A model generated the notes under the pieces. The model did not search any database. It saw nothing but the letters and a program-made list of their open reading frames with translations, and was not told the DNA's origin. A DNA stretch of 9,252 bases from Candidatus Aminicenantota bacterium (GTDB lineage Bacteria; Acidobacteriota; Aminicenantia; S016-38): contig JAMOUL010000178.1 in NCBI GenBank assembly GCA_027062035.1, positions 1 to 9,252 of the forward strand. The letters run 5' to 3'. Shown piece after piece: positions 1 through 7,718 of the stretch (positions within the stretch are counted from its first letter, which is position 1; every line of letters starts with the position of its first letter). The position numbers and the translations under genes were made by a program.

Positions 1-1
1 T

Positions 2-2290
2 GTGGTTGCAAGGTTCCTGTGGAAAAGGGGATATAACGTACTTCATCCTATAGGATGGGATGCCCTTGGTCTCCCTGCAGAAAACGCAGCAATCAAACAC
101 GGTATAGAACCGAAAAAATGGACTTACGAAAATATAGACCACATGAGAGAGCAGCTTAAATCTCTGGGTATAACCTATGACTGGGACAGGGAAATTGCCA
201 CATGCGACCCCGAATACTACAAATGGAATCAGTGGTTCTTCCTGAAAATGTACCAGATGGGCCTCGCCTACAGGAAGGAGGACTGGGTTAACTGGTGCCC
301 TAAATGTCAGACAGTGCTCGCCAACGAACAGGTAAAGGACGGCAAATGCTGGAGATGCGGAACCGCAGTGGAACACAGAAAGCTGAAACAGTGGTTTCTG
401 AAAATCAGGGACTATGCTGATGAACTTCTGGAGGGACACAAAGAACTGGAAGGAAAGTGGCCGGAAAGGGTTCTTACAATGCAGAAAAACTGGATTGGAA
501 GGAGCGAGGGTGCAGAGATAGATTTCCAGATAGAGGGGATGGAGAAAAAGATACGGGTCTTTACAACCAGACTGGATACCATTTACGGAGCAACTTACCT
601 GGTGCTTTCCCCTGAACACCCTGTGGTTGAATACATAATGAAGGGAAGACCCAACGAAGAGGAAGTTCTCCAGTGGTGTCAGGAAAAGATAAGGGAGAGA
701 AGGCTCGCAAAGGAGGAAGAACCGGAAAAGGAAGGAATCTTCACCGGGGTTTATGCCATTAATCCATTTAACAGGGAAAAAATTCCCATCTGGATAGCCA
801 ACTACGTGCTTATGGAATACGGAACCGGGGCGGTAATGGCTGTTCCGGCCCATGATCAGAGGGATTTTGAATTTGCAAAAAAATATAACCTCCCCATAAA
901 GGTGGTAATTGTTCCCGAGGAAGGGGAACTGGAACTTCCCCTGAAACAGGCATACGAGGAAAAGGGCGTACTTATAAATTCAGCAGGGTTTACCGGATTG
1001 AAGAGTGAAGAGGCCATAAAGAGAATGATAGCCCTTGCAGAAGACAGACAGTTCGGACACAAGGCAATAAATTACAGGATAAAGGACTGGGGAATATCAA
1101 GGCAGCGTTACTGGGGAACTCCCATACCTGTAATTTACTGTGAAAAATGCGGTATAGTTCCGGTTCCTGAGGACCAGCTGCCGGTAAAGCTACCGGAGGA
1201 TGTAAAGTTCACGGGAGAGGGTAATCCTCTTGCAACATCTGAATCCTTTGTGAATACCACATGTCCCAAATGCGGAGGTCCTGCCAGGAGGGAAACTGAT
1301 ACCATGGACACCTTCTTCGACTCCTCATGGTATTTTCTCAGATATACTGATCCAAAAAACGATAGAGCTCCCTTTGAAAGAAAAATAGCTGAATTCTGGG
1401 CGCCTCCGGATATTTACATAGGCGGAGTTGAGCACGCTATTCTGCACCTCATCTATGCCAGATTCTTTACTAAATTTATAAGGGATATAAAACTAATCGG
1501 TTTTTCCGAGCCCTTCCCGAGACTTCTTACCCAGGGTATGGTCATTAAGGACGGCAAGAAAATGAGCAAATCCCTGGGGAACATAGTGGAACCCGACGAA
1601 ATGATAGAGAAGTACGGTGCAGACGCAGTAAGGCTCTTCATCCTGTTTGCCGCTCCACCGGAGAAGGATCTGGACTGGTCAGATGCCGGTATTGAAGGAG
1701 CCCACAGGTTCGTAAAAAAACTATGGAACCTATTTCAGAGAAACATGGATGTAATGAAGGAAAATTTGACCCCGGACTTTTCAGAAGAAGCCCTCCCGGT
1801 TAGAAGGCTGACCCACAGAACCATAAAGAAAGTTACAGAAGAAATTCAGGATAGAATGCACTTTAACACCGCCATTGCAGCGCTGATGGAGTTTTACAAC
1901 GGGCTAACAGAAAAGGAGGAATCCCTGAGAAAAACCGAATCCGGGAAGGCGGCTTTGAGGGAAGCTCTATTTGCAATGCTTCATCTTATTTCTCCCTTTA
2001 TTCCCCATCTTGCAGAGGAGATCTGGGCAGAGGTTGGAGGAGAAGGGTTCATTTCAAGAGCTCCCTGGCCCTCCTATGATGAGAAACTGCTTCAGGAAGA
2101 AAAGATCACCGTGGTGGTCCAGATAAACGGCAAAGTCAGGGACAAACTTGTGGTGGGAAAGGATGAAGCCGAAGATTCCATAAGGGAAAAGGTTCTGGCT
2201 TCCGAAAGGGTAAAGAAGTTCATTGAGGGCAAAACCATTGCTAAATTCATCTATGTACCCGGCAAAATAGTAAGCATCCAGGTAAAATGA
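2..2290 (+). CDS. leuS: Leucine--tRNA ligase (LeuRS), 5'-truncated by the window edge
   Basis: Class I aminoacyl-tRNA synthetase that charges tRNA-Leu in the cytoplasm. The 762 visible codons lack only the extreme N-terminus with the HIGH signature, probably about 50-60 residues; the first codon (GTG) is an internal Val, not a start. Visible residues: the [13 protein letters not shown] block right after the HIGH region; a zinc ribbon with C99, C102, C116 and C119; the CP1 editing domain with TTRLDT and [12 protein letters not shown] (D285 is the conserved Asp of the editing pocket); a second Cys set at 380/383 and 421/424; [12 protein letters not shown]; the KMSKS loop at 520-524; and a C-terminal domain ending in the typical VPGK(I/L)V pattern. 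The leucine-specific insertion found just before KMSKS in E. coli and Thermus enzymes is absent, as in Bacillus-type LeuRS. The stop overlaps the lptE start (ATGA). Identity is certain; only the 5' end is missing. Confidence 0.98.
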   Translation: MVARFLWKRGYNVLHPIGWDALGLPAENAAIKHGIEPKKWTYENIDHMREQLKSLGITYDWDREIATCDPEYYKWNQWFFLKMYQMGLAYRKEDWVNWCPKCQTVLANEQVKDGKCWRCGTAVEHRKLKQWFLKIRDYADELLEGHKELEGKWPERVLTMQKNWIGRSEGAEIDFQIEGMEKKIRVFTTRLDTIYGATYLVLSPEHPVVEYIMKGRPNEEEVLQWCQEKIRERRLAKEEEPEKEGIFTGVYAINPFNREKIPIWIANYVLMEYGTGAVMAVPAHDQRDFEFAKKYNLPIKVVIVPEEGELELPLKQAYEEKGVLINSAGFTGLKSEEAIKRMIALAEDRQFGHKAINYRIKDWGISRQRYWGTPIPVIYCEKCGIVPVPEDQLPVKLPEDVKFTGEGNPLATSESFVNTTCPKCGGPARRETDTMDTFFDSSWYFLRYTDPKNDRAPFERKIAEFWAPPDIYIGGVEHAILHLIYARFFTKFIRDIKLIGFSEPFPRLLTQGMVIKDGKKMSKSLGNIVEPDEMIEKYGADAVRLFILFAAPPEKDLDWSDAGIEGAHRFVKKLWNLFQRNMDVMKENLTPDFSEEALPVRRLTHRTIKKVTEEIQDRMHFNTAIAALMEFYNGLTEKEESLRKTESGKAALREALFAMLHLISPFIPHLAEEIWAEVGGEGFISRAPWPSYDEKLLQEEKITVVVQINGKVRDKLVVGKDEAEDSIREKVLASERVKKFIEGKTIAKFIYVPGKIVSIQVK

Positions 2291-2808
2291 GAAGAATAAT
2301 ATTTACGGTGTTTATGGTTCTGTCACTGATCGTGCTCGGCTCCTGCGGCTACCACCTTGCAGGAACAGGCTCCACCCTTCCCAGACACATAAAGAAAATC
2401 TATATTCCACCAATAAAGAACAATACTGCAAGGGCAGAAGTTGAGACCTATATGACAGCTGCCCTCAGGGATGAAATGGCAAGAAGGGGGAAAGAGGTTG
2501 TGGACAAAAGGGAGGATGCAGACGCAGAGCTCGTGGGAAGCATAGACGGGTTCAGGGTCTATCCTGTTGGTATAACCACCTCAGGGGAATCCAGAAGGTT
2601 CTCCATTTTTATTACCGGTAAATTTGTGCTGAAGGATCTGAAAACAGATATGGTCCTCTTTTCAAGCTCTTCCTACACCTTCAGGGATGAATACGAAGCT
2701 CAGGGCACAGGAGCTGTTAATTTCCTATCCCTCCAGACAGAAGCCATAGACAAGATCGCCAGAAAATTTGCAAGGTCAATAGTAAGTACTATCCTTGAGG
2801 GCTTCTAA
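2287..2808 (+). CDS. lptE: LPS-assembly outer-membrane lipoprotein LptE
   Basis: LptE sits as a plug inside the LptD barrel and helps insert lipopolysaccharide into the outer leaflet of the outer membrane. The 173-aa product has a lipoprotein signal peptide: MRR, a hydrophobic stretch at about 4-17, and a lipobox L17-G18-S19-C20. The mature protein begins CGYHLAG, the hallmark of the LptE/RlpB family, followed by a '[15 protein letters not shown]' strand and '[17 protein letters not shown]', both typical of the family. The ATG start overlaps the leuS stop by 4 nt, indicating translational coupling; a short AGG-type ribosome site (CAGGTAAA) lies just before it. lptE between leuS and holA is a recurrent order in Gram-negative bacteria. 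The family diverges strongly in sequence, but lipobox, N-terminal motif, length and context agree. Confidence 0.93.
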   Translation: MRRIIFTVFMVLSLIVLGSCGYHLAGTGSTLPRHIKKIYIPPIKNNTARAEVETYMTAALRDEMARRGKEVVDKREDADAELVGSIDGFRVYPVGITTSGESRRFSIFITGKFVLKDLKTDMVLFSSSSYTFRDEYEAQGTGAVNFLSLQTEAIDKIARKFARSIVSTILEGF

Positions 2809-3589
2809 ATCTCTCTACCTCTACGGAGGAGACACCCTTTCAAGAGAAAGGAGATTCTCTACCCTCGTTGGGGAAGGAAGAAGGTTCTACCTTTTTGAAA
2901 GGAGCTGGGGAGAAATTCTGGAAGAAATGCAATTTCCGTCTCTTTTTGGAAGGACCTTTGCAGGCATAAGGATTCTGAGTCCCAGGGAAGAAAGGGTGAG
3001 CAAGGGTGATCGTGAAATAATAAAGGAAATAATAAAGCGGGGAGTGGTTATCTCCTCTGAAAACGAAGAAAAAAGCGAATTAAAAACTCTGTTGAACTCG
3101 ATATCCTGCCCTGTGGAATACTTTAAACTTCCCTATGAAAGAGAAAGGGCAGCCATGGTTACAGAGGAGCTCAAGAGGGCAGGAAAAAGCATGGACAGGA
3201 ATGCTCTGGTCCTTCTTCTCAAACTTGCAGGAGACGACACCCTCAACCTGTGGATGGAAATCCAGAAGCTCATCTACCATCCCTCCTCGAAAATAACACT
3301 GGAAATAGTCAGGGAACTGGCTGTTCCCATGAGGGAATACCCTGTATGGGAGCTGGAAATAGCCATAGCAAATAGAGACCCTGTAAGGGCAGGGGAAGTT
3401 ATAGAATCCCTCAAGAAAAAGGGAGAGCAACCGGCTATGGTTGTAGGAAGCCTGAACTACATAATAAACCGTACATGCCGAAAAAAAATGGTAAAGGAGC
3501 TCTTTAACCTCGACTGGAAAATAAAAATGGGGTATTCCCCCTGGGATACAATCCACCTATTTGTCCTCAGGTTAATGGACTTATGCTGA
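2795..3589 (+). CDS. holA: DNA polymerase III delta subunit, unusually short
   Basis: Delta is the clamp-opening subunit of the replication clamp loader. The 264-aa product shows delta-family features: an N-terminal 'YLYGGDTLSRERR' strand, 'MQFPSLFGRTFAGIRIL' (equivalent to the usual 'tlpfFg.rrlv.v' element), a central helical lid 'ALVLLLKLAGDDTLNLWMEIQKL', 'PVWELEIAIANRDPVRAGEVIESL', and a C-terminal 'LDWKIKMGYSPWDTIHLFVLRL' matching the family's final helices. Full-length delta is usually about 320-345 aa. Here the C-terminal collar domain appears about 40-50 residues short between 'SLNYIINRT' and 'FNLDWKIKMG', and the N-terminal domain is compact. The start is TTG at 2795, overlapping lptE by 14 nt; a TAA in frame at 2783-2785 and no ATG until about residue 45 leave little choice. 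No strong Shine-Dalgarno is visible, so it is probably coupled to lptE. An 8-A run lies at 3481-3488, but the frame matches the family on both sides. Confidence 0.85.
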   Translation: MRASKSLYLYGGDTLSRERRFSTLVGEGRRFYLFERSWGEILEEMQFPSLFGRTFAGIRILSPREERVSKGDREIIKEIIKRGVVISSENEEKSELKTLLNSISCPVEYFKLPYERERAAMVTEELKRAGKSMDRNALVLLLKLAGDDTLNLWMEIQKLIYHPSSKITLEIVRELAVPMREYPVWELEIAIANRDPVRAGEVIESLKKKGEQPAMVVGSLNYIINRTCRKKMVKELFNLDWKIKMGYSPWDTIHLFVLRLMDLC

Positions 3590-3608
3590 AATCGGGAGTT
3601 TTAACACT

Positions 3609-3634
3609 TAGACTCCCTCAGTCTATACTTTTAG
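3609..3634 (+). terminator. Possible weak terminator after holA
   Basis: A perfect 6-bp stem TAGACT/AGTCTA with a 5-nt loop CCCTC spans 3609-3625, about 20 bp after the holA stop, followed by TACTTTTAG. A second 4-bp stem (CGGC/GCCG, 3637-3651) follows with a T-rich tail AATTTTCTCATTTT. Position and polarity suit termination of the leuS–lptE–holA transcript, but the stem is short, only half GC, and the T tract is broken. Confidence 0.4.
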
Positions 3635-3685
3635 ACCGGCGGGAGATGCCGAATTTTCTCATTTTATTGAAAAGGGAAATTTCTG

Positions 3686-3714
3686 TTAAGCATACACAAA
3701 GGTCCTTTGCTTAA
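3686..3714. repeat. Imperfect inverted repeat in the convergent gap
   Basis: The outer arms TTAAGC (3686-3691) and GCTTAA (3709-3714) pair perfectly, and inside them AAAGG pairs with CCTTT around a single central T. A 6-nt stretch (ATACAC) on the left arm bulges out. As RNA the inner stem would need to open by at least one pair to leave a viable loop. No T tract follows on either strand, so it is not a clear terminator, and its role is unknown. Confidence 0.4.
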
Positions 3715-3833
3715 GAAGCTCTTTAAGGGTTCTCTATATAAAAACTACGAACAATATATTGAAATATGTGAATTGATTATAAGTAATTTTAAGTTGTAAT
3801 TTTATAGGATTGCTTCCAGTTTAATTTGTCTTA

Positions 3834-3858
3834 CAACAACAAAAGTGAAAGCTATCAC
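3834..3858 (-). terminator. Possible weak terminator after the DUF2079 gene
   Basis: On the - strand a stem GTGA/TCAC (extendable by one G·U pair) with a 6-nt loop TAGCTT at 3858-3845 is followed directly by TTTTGTTGTTG. It lies about 40 bp after the stop codon of the last gene of the - strand cluster. The location and U-rich tail fit a terminator, but the stem is only 4-5 bp, so the call is tentative. Confidence 0.3.
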
Positions 3859-3898
3859 CAGGTAATAAAAATGTTTTTTCAGGATATAAAACGAGGTC

Positions 3899-5269
3899 TC
3901 AATGGGTGGACATTTTTTTGTAGACAATAAAGTTCCTTTCCTTTATCAATACCTTCCACATCTTCCTGCTGGAGATCTTCTTGAGAAATCTGGAATATTC
4001 CGCCCTTTTCATCGGCCATGTATTGCCCTGAAGATCAAGGATAAGCCATTTTGCTTCTCTCGCGAGGAATCTTTTCCAGCCCTTATGTCCCAGGTCCAGG
4101 ACTCTTTCTCTCTGCGCAAAGTGGGCCACAAGATTTTGCTGGGCCAGGACAGGGGATCGGTTATCAACCAGACCTTTTACCTTCGTGTGGAAGAAATAGG
4201 CCCTGGAAAAGGATCCTCCCTTTAAGATCCTCACCTCTTTATTTATGAAAAATGTTAGATTTAACAACGCAATTATTATTAATAACCAGTTCTTTATCCT
4301 CCATCTCTGAAAGAAAGTTTTTGCCCCGTAAAGAGAAGAAACCATAAGAAGGCCCATGGACGAATAGCTATAGTGAAGACCAAAGGAATACGCCTCTTTA
4401 TTTGCTCTCAAAAACATTTCAAGAATTGCCGGGTATGGCAAAAGATATCTTACAGGAAGAAAAAGAAAGGATAATAAATATTTTAAAACGTACCATATTC
4501 TCTCAAACAATGAGGACAAAAATTCGCCCCTGCCTATCCATAAATACTGACTGAGAGATACACTCCCGGAAATGGAACCATTTCCTCTTATGGAAGCTAT
4601 TAGATTCATATACCAGATCTCACCCAAAAAGATAATAAAAGAGAAAATGGCCAGAAGGAAAAGGGGAAAATTCAGTTTCTTCTCCTTCTTTCGAAAAACA
4701 AAAACATAGTAAATGGCAACCCATGCTATTATTAAGGGGATATCCTCCTTCAAAGTCCATGCTATAAGGGAAAATACCCACACCAATCCCCATTTTTCCC
4801 TGTGAATGGCCCAGATTATCCATATACTTAAAGGAACAAAGAAAAGCTCAGGATGAAAATCGTACAAAATCGCCCTTGCCAGATAATAGTTGGAAAAAAG
4901 AAAAACCGTTAAAAAAAGTTTTTCTTCCTTTCTTAGAGAAATACTTTCACCAATCCAGACAAGAGGAAATATCGCAGAGGCCACTGCAATAGCCTGGAGC
5001 ATGAGCAGAAAATAAGGGGTAATTAAAAAATCTGGCAATCTGGAGAGAATTAAAAGTACAGCATTGAAGTGATGAGCGAAAAAATGGCCTCCCCTATCAC
5101 TTAACATGGGTATTTCAAAAACACTGTGTTTTATGTTGTAAATGAGGTTAACTTCAAGACCGAGGTCCTGACCATTGCTTAAAAGAAGCCAGTGTCTTAA
5201 TAAAGCCGGAATAACATATAACAGCGCAAAAAACAGGAAAAGATATATGGGTTTTATTTCTCTTTTCAT
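3899..5269 (-). CDS. DUF2079 multi-pass membrane protein
   Basis: The 456-aa product is strongly hydrophobic, with roughly ten membrane segments beginning at about residues 7-30. Family marks of DUF2079: 'NGQDLGLEVNLIYNI' (33-47, the usual DLGIFDQ-like loop with acidic residue after helix 1), 'HHFNAVLLILSRLP' (66-79, usual HFSPIL region), 'YDFHPELFFVPL' (136-147) and 'WTLKEDIPLII' (171-181). The last about 100 residues form a soluble tail with 'SPVLAQQNLVAHFAQRERVLDLG' and 'AKWLILDLQGN', also typical. DUF2079 resembles GT-C-fold polyprenyl-phosphate-dependent glycosyltransferases; the acidic loop residues could be catalytic, but no substrate is known and I assign none. The ATG at 5269 lies 17 bp after the ymdB stop, with only a weak AAAGG ribosome site. 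Base composition looks more AT-rich than in leuS or rny, partly explained by hydrophobic codons. Confidence 0.85.
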   Translation of the reverse strand: MKREIKPIYLFLFFALLYVIPALLRHWLLLSNGQDLGLEVNLIYNIKHSVFEIPMLSDRGGHFFAHHFNAVLLILSRLPDFLITPYFLLMLQAIAVASAIFPLVWIGESISLRKEEKLFLTVFLFSNYYLARAILYDFHPELFFVPLSIWIIWAIHREKWGLVWVFSLIAWTLKEDIPLIIAWVAIYYVFVFRKKEKKLNFPLFLLAIFSFIIFLGEIWYMNLIASIRGNGSISGSVSLSQYLWIGRGEFLSSLFERIWYVLKYLLSFLFLPVRYLLPYPAILEMFLRANKEAYSFGLHYSYSSMGLLMVSSLYGAKTFFQRWRIKNWLLIIIALLNLTFFINKEVRILKGGSFSRAYFFHTKVKGLVDNRSPVLAQQNLVAHFAQRERVLDLGHKGWKRFLAREAKWLILDLQGNTWPMKRAEYSRFLKKISSRKMWKVLIKERNFIVYKKMSTH

Positions 5270-5286
5270 TCTGGAAATATTACCTT

Positions 5287-6114
5287 TTACACAGATATAT
5301 TCTGCTCTTCCCTCTTAATTTCCGATTCCCTTACCCTGATTCTCTCTATAGAGATAGCCTGTCCTGTTTCCCTGTCTATTATTACAAAGACTCCGCATAT
5401 AGTAACCTCTCCATCCTTTTCCGGCTCCAGCTTTTTAGCCCTTCCAAAAAGCATTCTTTCTATAACCCTTTCCTTTTTCATTCCAATGACAGATTCCTCA
5501 ATTCCAACCATTCCTGCGTCTGTAATATAAGCTGTGCCGTCTACAATGGTTTCATCAGCCGTCTGAACGTGTGTATGGGTTCCAATAAGAGCCGAGACCC
5601 TTCCAGCAGCGTAGAAAAACATCGCCCTTTTCTCGCCTGTAGCTTCCGCGTGAAAATCCACTATTTTTATTTTGTAATCCTCCAATTCCTCAAGGATTGA
5701 ATCCAGTTTTCTGAAAGGGCAATCTATGGCTTCCATAAAAACCCTGCCCTGGAGATTAATAACCGCTATCCCCGTTCCATCATCCAGCTTCTTTTTAAAT
5801 ACCCCTGCCCCCTGATTTCCTTCCGGATAATTTGCCGGACGAAGGATGCGAGGGTCTTCAAGGGCTTCCAGAGAATCCTTGTTATCCCAGATGTGATTAC
5901 CCGAGGTTATAACATCTATACCCACCCTGAAGAAGGCCGAGGCTATCCTCCTGGAGATCCCGAATCCCCCTGCAGCATTTTCACCGTTTATTATTATGAA
6001 ATCAGGTTCGTAAGTTTTCTTGAAATACTCTATTCTATCGAATAGGGCCCTACGTCCCGGAGAGGCGAAGACATCTCCAAAAAAAAGCAGCCTGAACTCA
6101 TTTGGAGTACTCAA
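5287..6114 (-). CDS. ymdB: YmdB-family metallophosphodiesterase (TIGR00282 type)
   Basis: Dinuclear-metal phosphodiesterase; the Bacillus subtilis YmdB hydrolyses 2',3'-cyclic nucleotides, associates with RNase Y and affects biofilm and motility decisions. The 275-aa product carries the full set of expected metal ligands: D14 (FFGDVFASPGR), E45/N46 (INGENAAGGFG), N73/H74 (TSGNHIWDNKD), H154 (VDFHAEATGEK), and H179 and H181 (GTHTHVQTADE), followed by 'AYITDAGMVG..ESVIGMKKE'. The pattern is continuous and intact, so an active enzyme is expected. The start is TTG at 6114, overlapping the rny end by 17 nt; no ATG or GTG is available nearby in frame, and a strong ribosome site AGGGAGG lies 9 nt upstream inside rny. 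Adjacency to rny fits a shared RNA-turnover role; the physiological substrate here is not shown by the sequence. Confidence 0.95.
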   Translation of the reverse strand: MSTPNEFRLLFFGDVFASPGRRALFDRIEYFKKTYEPDFIIINGENAAGGFGISRRIASAFFRVGIDVITSGNHIWDNKDSLEALEDPRILRPANYPEGNQGAGVFKKKLDDGTGIAVINLQGRVFMEAIDCPFRKLDSILEELEDYKIKIVDFHAEATGEKRAMFFYAAGRVSALIGTHTHVQTADETIVDGTAYITDAGMVGIEESVIGMKKERVIERMLFGRAKKLEPEKDGEVTICGVFVIIDRETGQAISIERIRVRESEIKREEQNISV

Positions 6115-7675
6115 CGGCTCTTACCTCCCTTATCACTGTAACCTTAATCTGCCCTGGATAAGTAAGTTCCTTCTCTATTCTCCTTGCAATCTCATAGGAA
6201 AGTATATAAGCATCGTCGTCCGAAATCTTTTCACTGTTTACTATTACCCTTATTTCCCTGCCTGCCTGGAGAGCAAAGGCCTTGGCAACTCCCGAATATT
6301 CGCTGGCTATCTTCTCAAGGGTCTCTATCCTCTTGATGTAATGCTCAAGAAGCTCCCTTCTTGCCCCGGGCCTTGCTGCAGAAAGGGTATCAGCCGCCTG
6401 TATAAGCACAGCCTCAACGGATGGGAAGTTTACTTCATCGTGGTGGGAGGCTATTGCCTGGATTACCTCCTCAGACTCCCCGTACTTTCTCGTCAGCATG
6501 ACGGATAGATCCACGTGCGACTGATTATAATCACGATCTATGGCCTTTCCTATATCGTGCAATAGGCCTGCCCTCAGGGCAACATCCACATTCGCTCCAA
6601 TCTCCCTTGCCATAAAAGCGGCTATTAAAGCTACTTCCTTGGAGTGTGCCAGGGCGTTCTGCCCGAAGGAGGTTCTGAACTTTAACTTGCCCAGGTAATA
6701 CTCAAGCTCAGGATGAAGGTCCTTTATTCCCAGTTCAACAACAACTTCATGTCCAATCTCTCTTATCCGTTCCTCTATTTCCTCCTTAACCTTATCCACC
6801 ACCTCTTCAATCCTGGCTGGATGTATTCTCCCGTCTGCTACCAGTTTCTGCACAGCAAGTTTGGCAATTTCCCTTTTTAAGGGGTCAAAGCTGGAAAGTA
6901 TGACCGCCTCCGGAGTATCATCAACAATGAAATCAACCTCTGTTGCCATCTCAAGTGCTCTGATATTCCTTCCTTCCCTGCCAATTATCCTTCCCTTCAT
7001 ATCGTCGGAGGGGAGCTCAACCACGGTCACCGTTGACTCCACTGCGGTGTCAGCGGCACTGGATTGGATGGCCCGTGCTATAACCTCCCTGGCAATACTC
7101 AGCTTGGAGTTTTCGAGCTCCTTCTCAAACTCCTTTATCAAACGGGCCTTTTCGTGCTTGAGGGTATCTTCCATCCTTTTCATTATTTCCTGACGCGCTT
7201 CCTCGCGGGTCATGCCAGCAATCTCTTCCAGTTTCTTTTCTGCTTCTTCCACAAGCTGAGCAGCCCTTCTTTCCTTATCGTCTATTTCCGAGTATTTCTT
7301 TTCTACTTCCTGCTCCTTTCTCCTTATCTGCCTTTCCCTTTCCCGCAGGACCTCTTCTCTTGACTTCAGACTTTCTTCCTTCTTAAGGAGCCTTCTCTCA
7401 TCCTTCTCTATCTTCTCCTTCCGGCTCCTCATCTCCCGCTCAAAATTAGACTTGAATTTAAGGAACTTCTCGCGAGCTTCCAGCGCTCCTTCTCTTTTTA
7501 ATCGGGAAGCTTCCCTTTCAGCCTCACGAAGTATCTTTTCCCTTTCCTCTTCTGCTTCCTTTAGCTTCCTTTCCGCCTCCCTGTAAAAGGAAGAGAAGAA
7601 AAGTTTCTTTAGTGTATATGCAAGGGCAAAGCCCAGAAGTACTCCTATTATCGCTGCTAAAACTGCGTTCACCAT
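6098..7675 (-). CDS. rny: Ribonuclease Y (membrane-anchored endoribonuclease)
   Basis: RNase Y starts mRNA decay by single-strand endonucleolytic cleavage at the inner face of the cytoplasmic membrane. The 525-aa product has the full family architecture: an N-terminal membrane helix (about 3-22), a long Glu/Lys/Arg-rich coiled coil (about 30-200), a KH domain with the G-x-x-G-type loop IIGREG (230-235) in 'MKGRIIGREGRNIRALE', and an HD hydrolase domain with H373-D374 in 'LLHDIGKAIDRD' plus 'SHHDEVNFPS'. The length matches B. subtilis RNase Y (520 aa). The ATG at 7675 is preceded by AAGGAGG at 5-nt spacing, so the start is secure. It lies downstream of zapA and the 6S RNA gene and overlaps ymdB. 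Its ribosome site lies in a hairpin (see the leader entry), suggesting regulated translation. Confidence 0.98.
   Translation of the reverse strand: MVNAVLAAIIGVLLGFALAYTLKKLFFSSFYREAERKLKEAEEEREKILREAEREASRLKREGALEAREKFLKFKSNFEREMRSRKEKIEKDERRLLKKEESLKSREEVLRERERQIRRKEQEVEKKYSEIDDKERRAAQLVEEAEKKLEEIAGMTREEARQEIMKRMEDTLKHEKARLIKEFEKELENSKLSIAREVIARAIQSSAADTAVESTVTVVELPSDDMKGRIIGREGRNIRALEMATEVDFIVDDTPEAVILSSFDPLKREIAKLAVQKLVADGRIHPARIEEVVDKVKEEIEERIREIGHEVVVELGIKDLHPELEYYLGKLKFRTSFGQNALAHSKEVALIAAFMAREIGANVDVALRAGLLHDIGKAIDRDYNQSHVDLSVMLTRKYGESEEVIQAIASHHDEVNFPSVEAVLIQAADTLSAARPGARRELLEHYIKRIETLEKIASEYSGVAKAFALQAGREIRVIVNSEKISDDDAYILSYEIARRIEKELTYPGQIKVTVIREVRAVEYSK
6124..6130 (-). promoter_or_regulatory. 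Shine-Dalgarno that fixes the ymdB TTG start
   Basis: On the - strand AGGGAGG lies within the last codons of rny, 9 nt before the TTG at 6114-6112. It is a near-perfect ribosome site at good spacing and supports TTG initiation with 17-nt overlap of the two genes. Confidence 0.75.
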
Positions 7676-7680
7676 GGCAA

Positions 7681-7711
7681 CCTCCTTTAGCTTTAAGGAG
7701 GGGGAAGGAGG
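7681..7711 (-). promoter_or_regulatory. rny leader: Shine-Dalgarno buried in a hairpin, with duplicated anti-SD sequence
   Basis: On the - strand the ribosome site AAGGAGG (7687-7681) is preceded by two exact copies of its complement CCTCCTT, at 7701-7695 and 7711-7705. Pairing with the near copy gives a perfect 7-bp stem with a 7-nt loop; pairing with the far copy gives the same stem with a 17-nt loop. Either fold would hide the ribosome site of rny. CCTCC is also the 16S rRNA 3'-end anti-SD sequence. The sequence pattern is certain; a regulatory role is inferred. Confidence 0.6.
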
Positions 7712-7718
7712 GAATTAT

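Larger units (their letters stand above)
3590..3898. other. AT-rich gene-free gap between convergent gene clusters
   Basis: This 309-bp stretch separates the 3' ends of holA (+) and the DUF2079 gene (-). It is clearly more AT-rich than the leuS part. I see no convincing ORF, tRNA or rpsT, the gene that often follows holA elsewhere. It holds several small hairpins: 3609-3625, 3637-3651, 3686-3714 and 3845-3858. It also has a 9-bp direct repeat GTAATTTTA at 3783-3791 and 3796-3804. The likely job is bidirectional transcription termination, but none of the hairpins is a textbook GC-rich stem with a long T tract. Confidence 0.7.

Noticed and set aside
3080..3556. 158-codon open frame antisense to holA
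   Set aside because: It lies wholly opposite a recognisable delta subunit gene; its product is Cys/Phe/Tyr-rich with no domain, a typical shadow.
3902..4225. 107-codon open frame on the + strand opposite the DUF2079 C-terminus
   Set aside because: Its product lacks any recognisable pattern, while the opposite strand carries clear DUF2079 motifs.
6020..6508. 162-codon open frame on the + strand opposite ymdB and rny
   Set aside because: It is antisense to two strongly conserved genes and has no family features.
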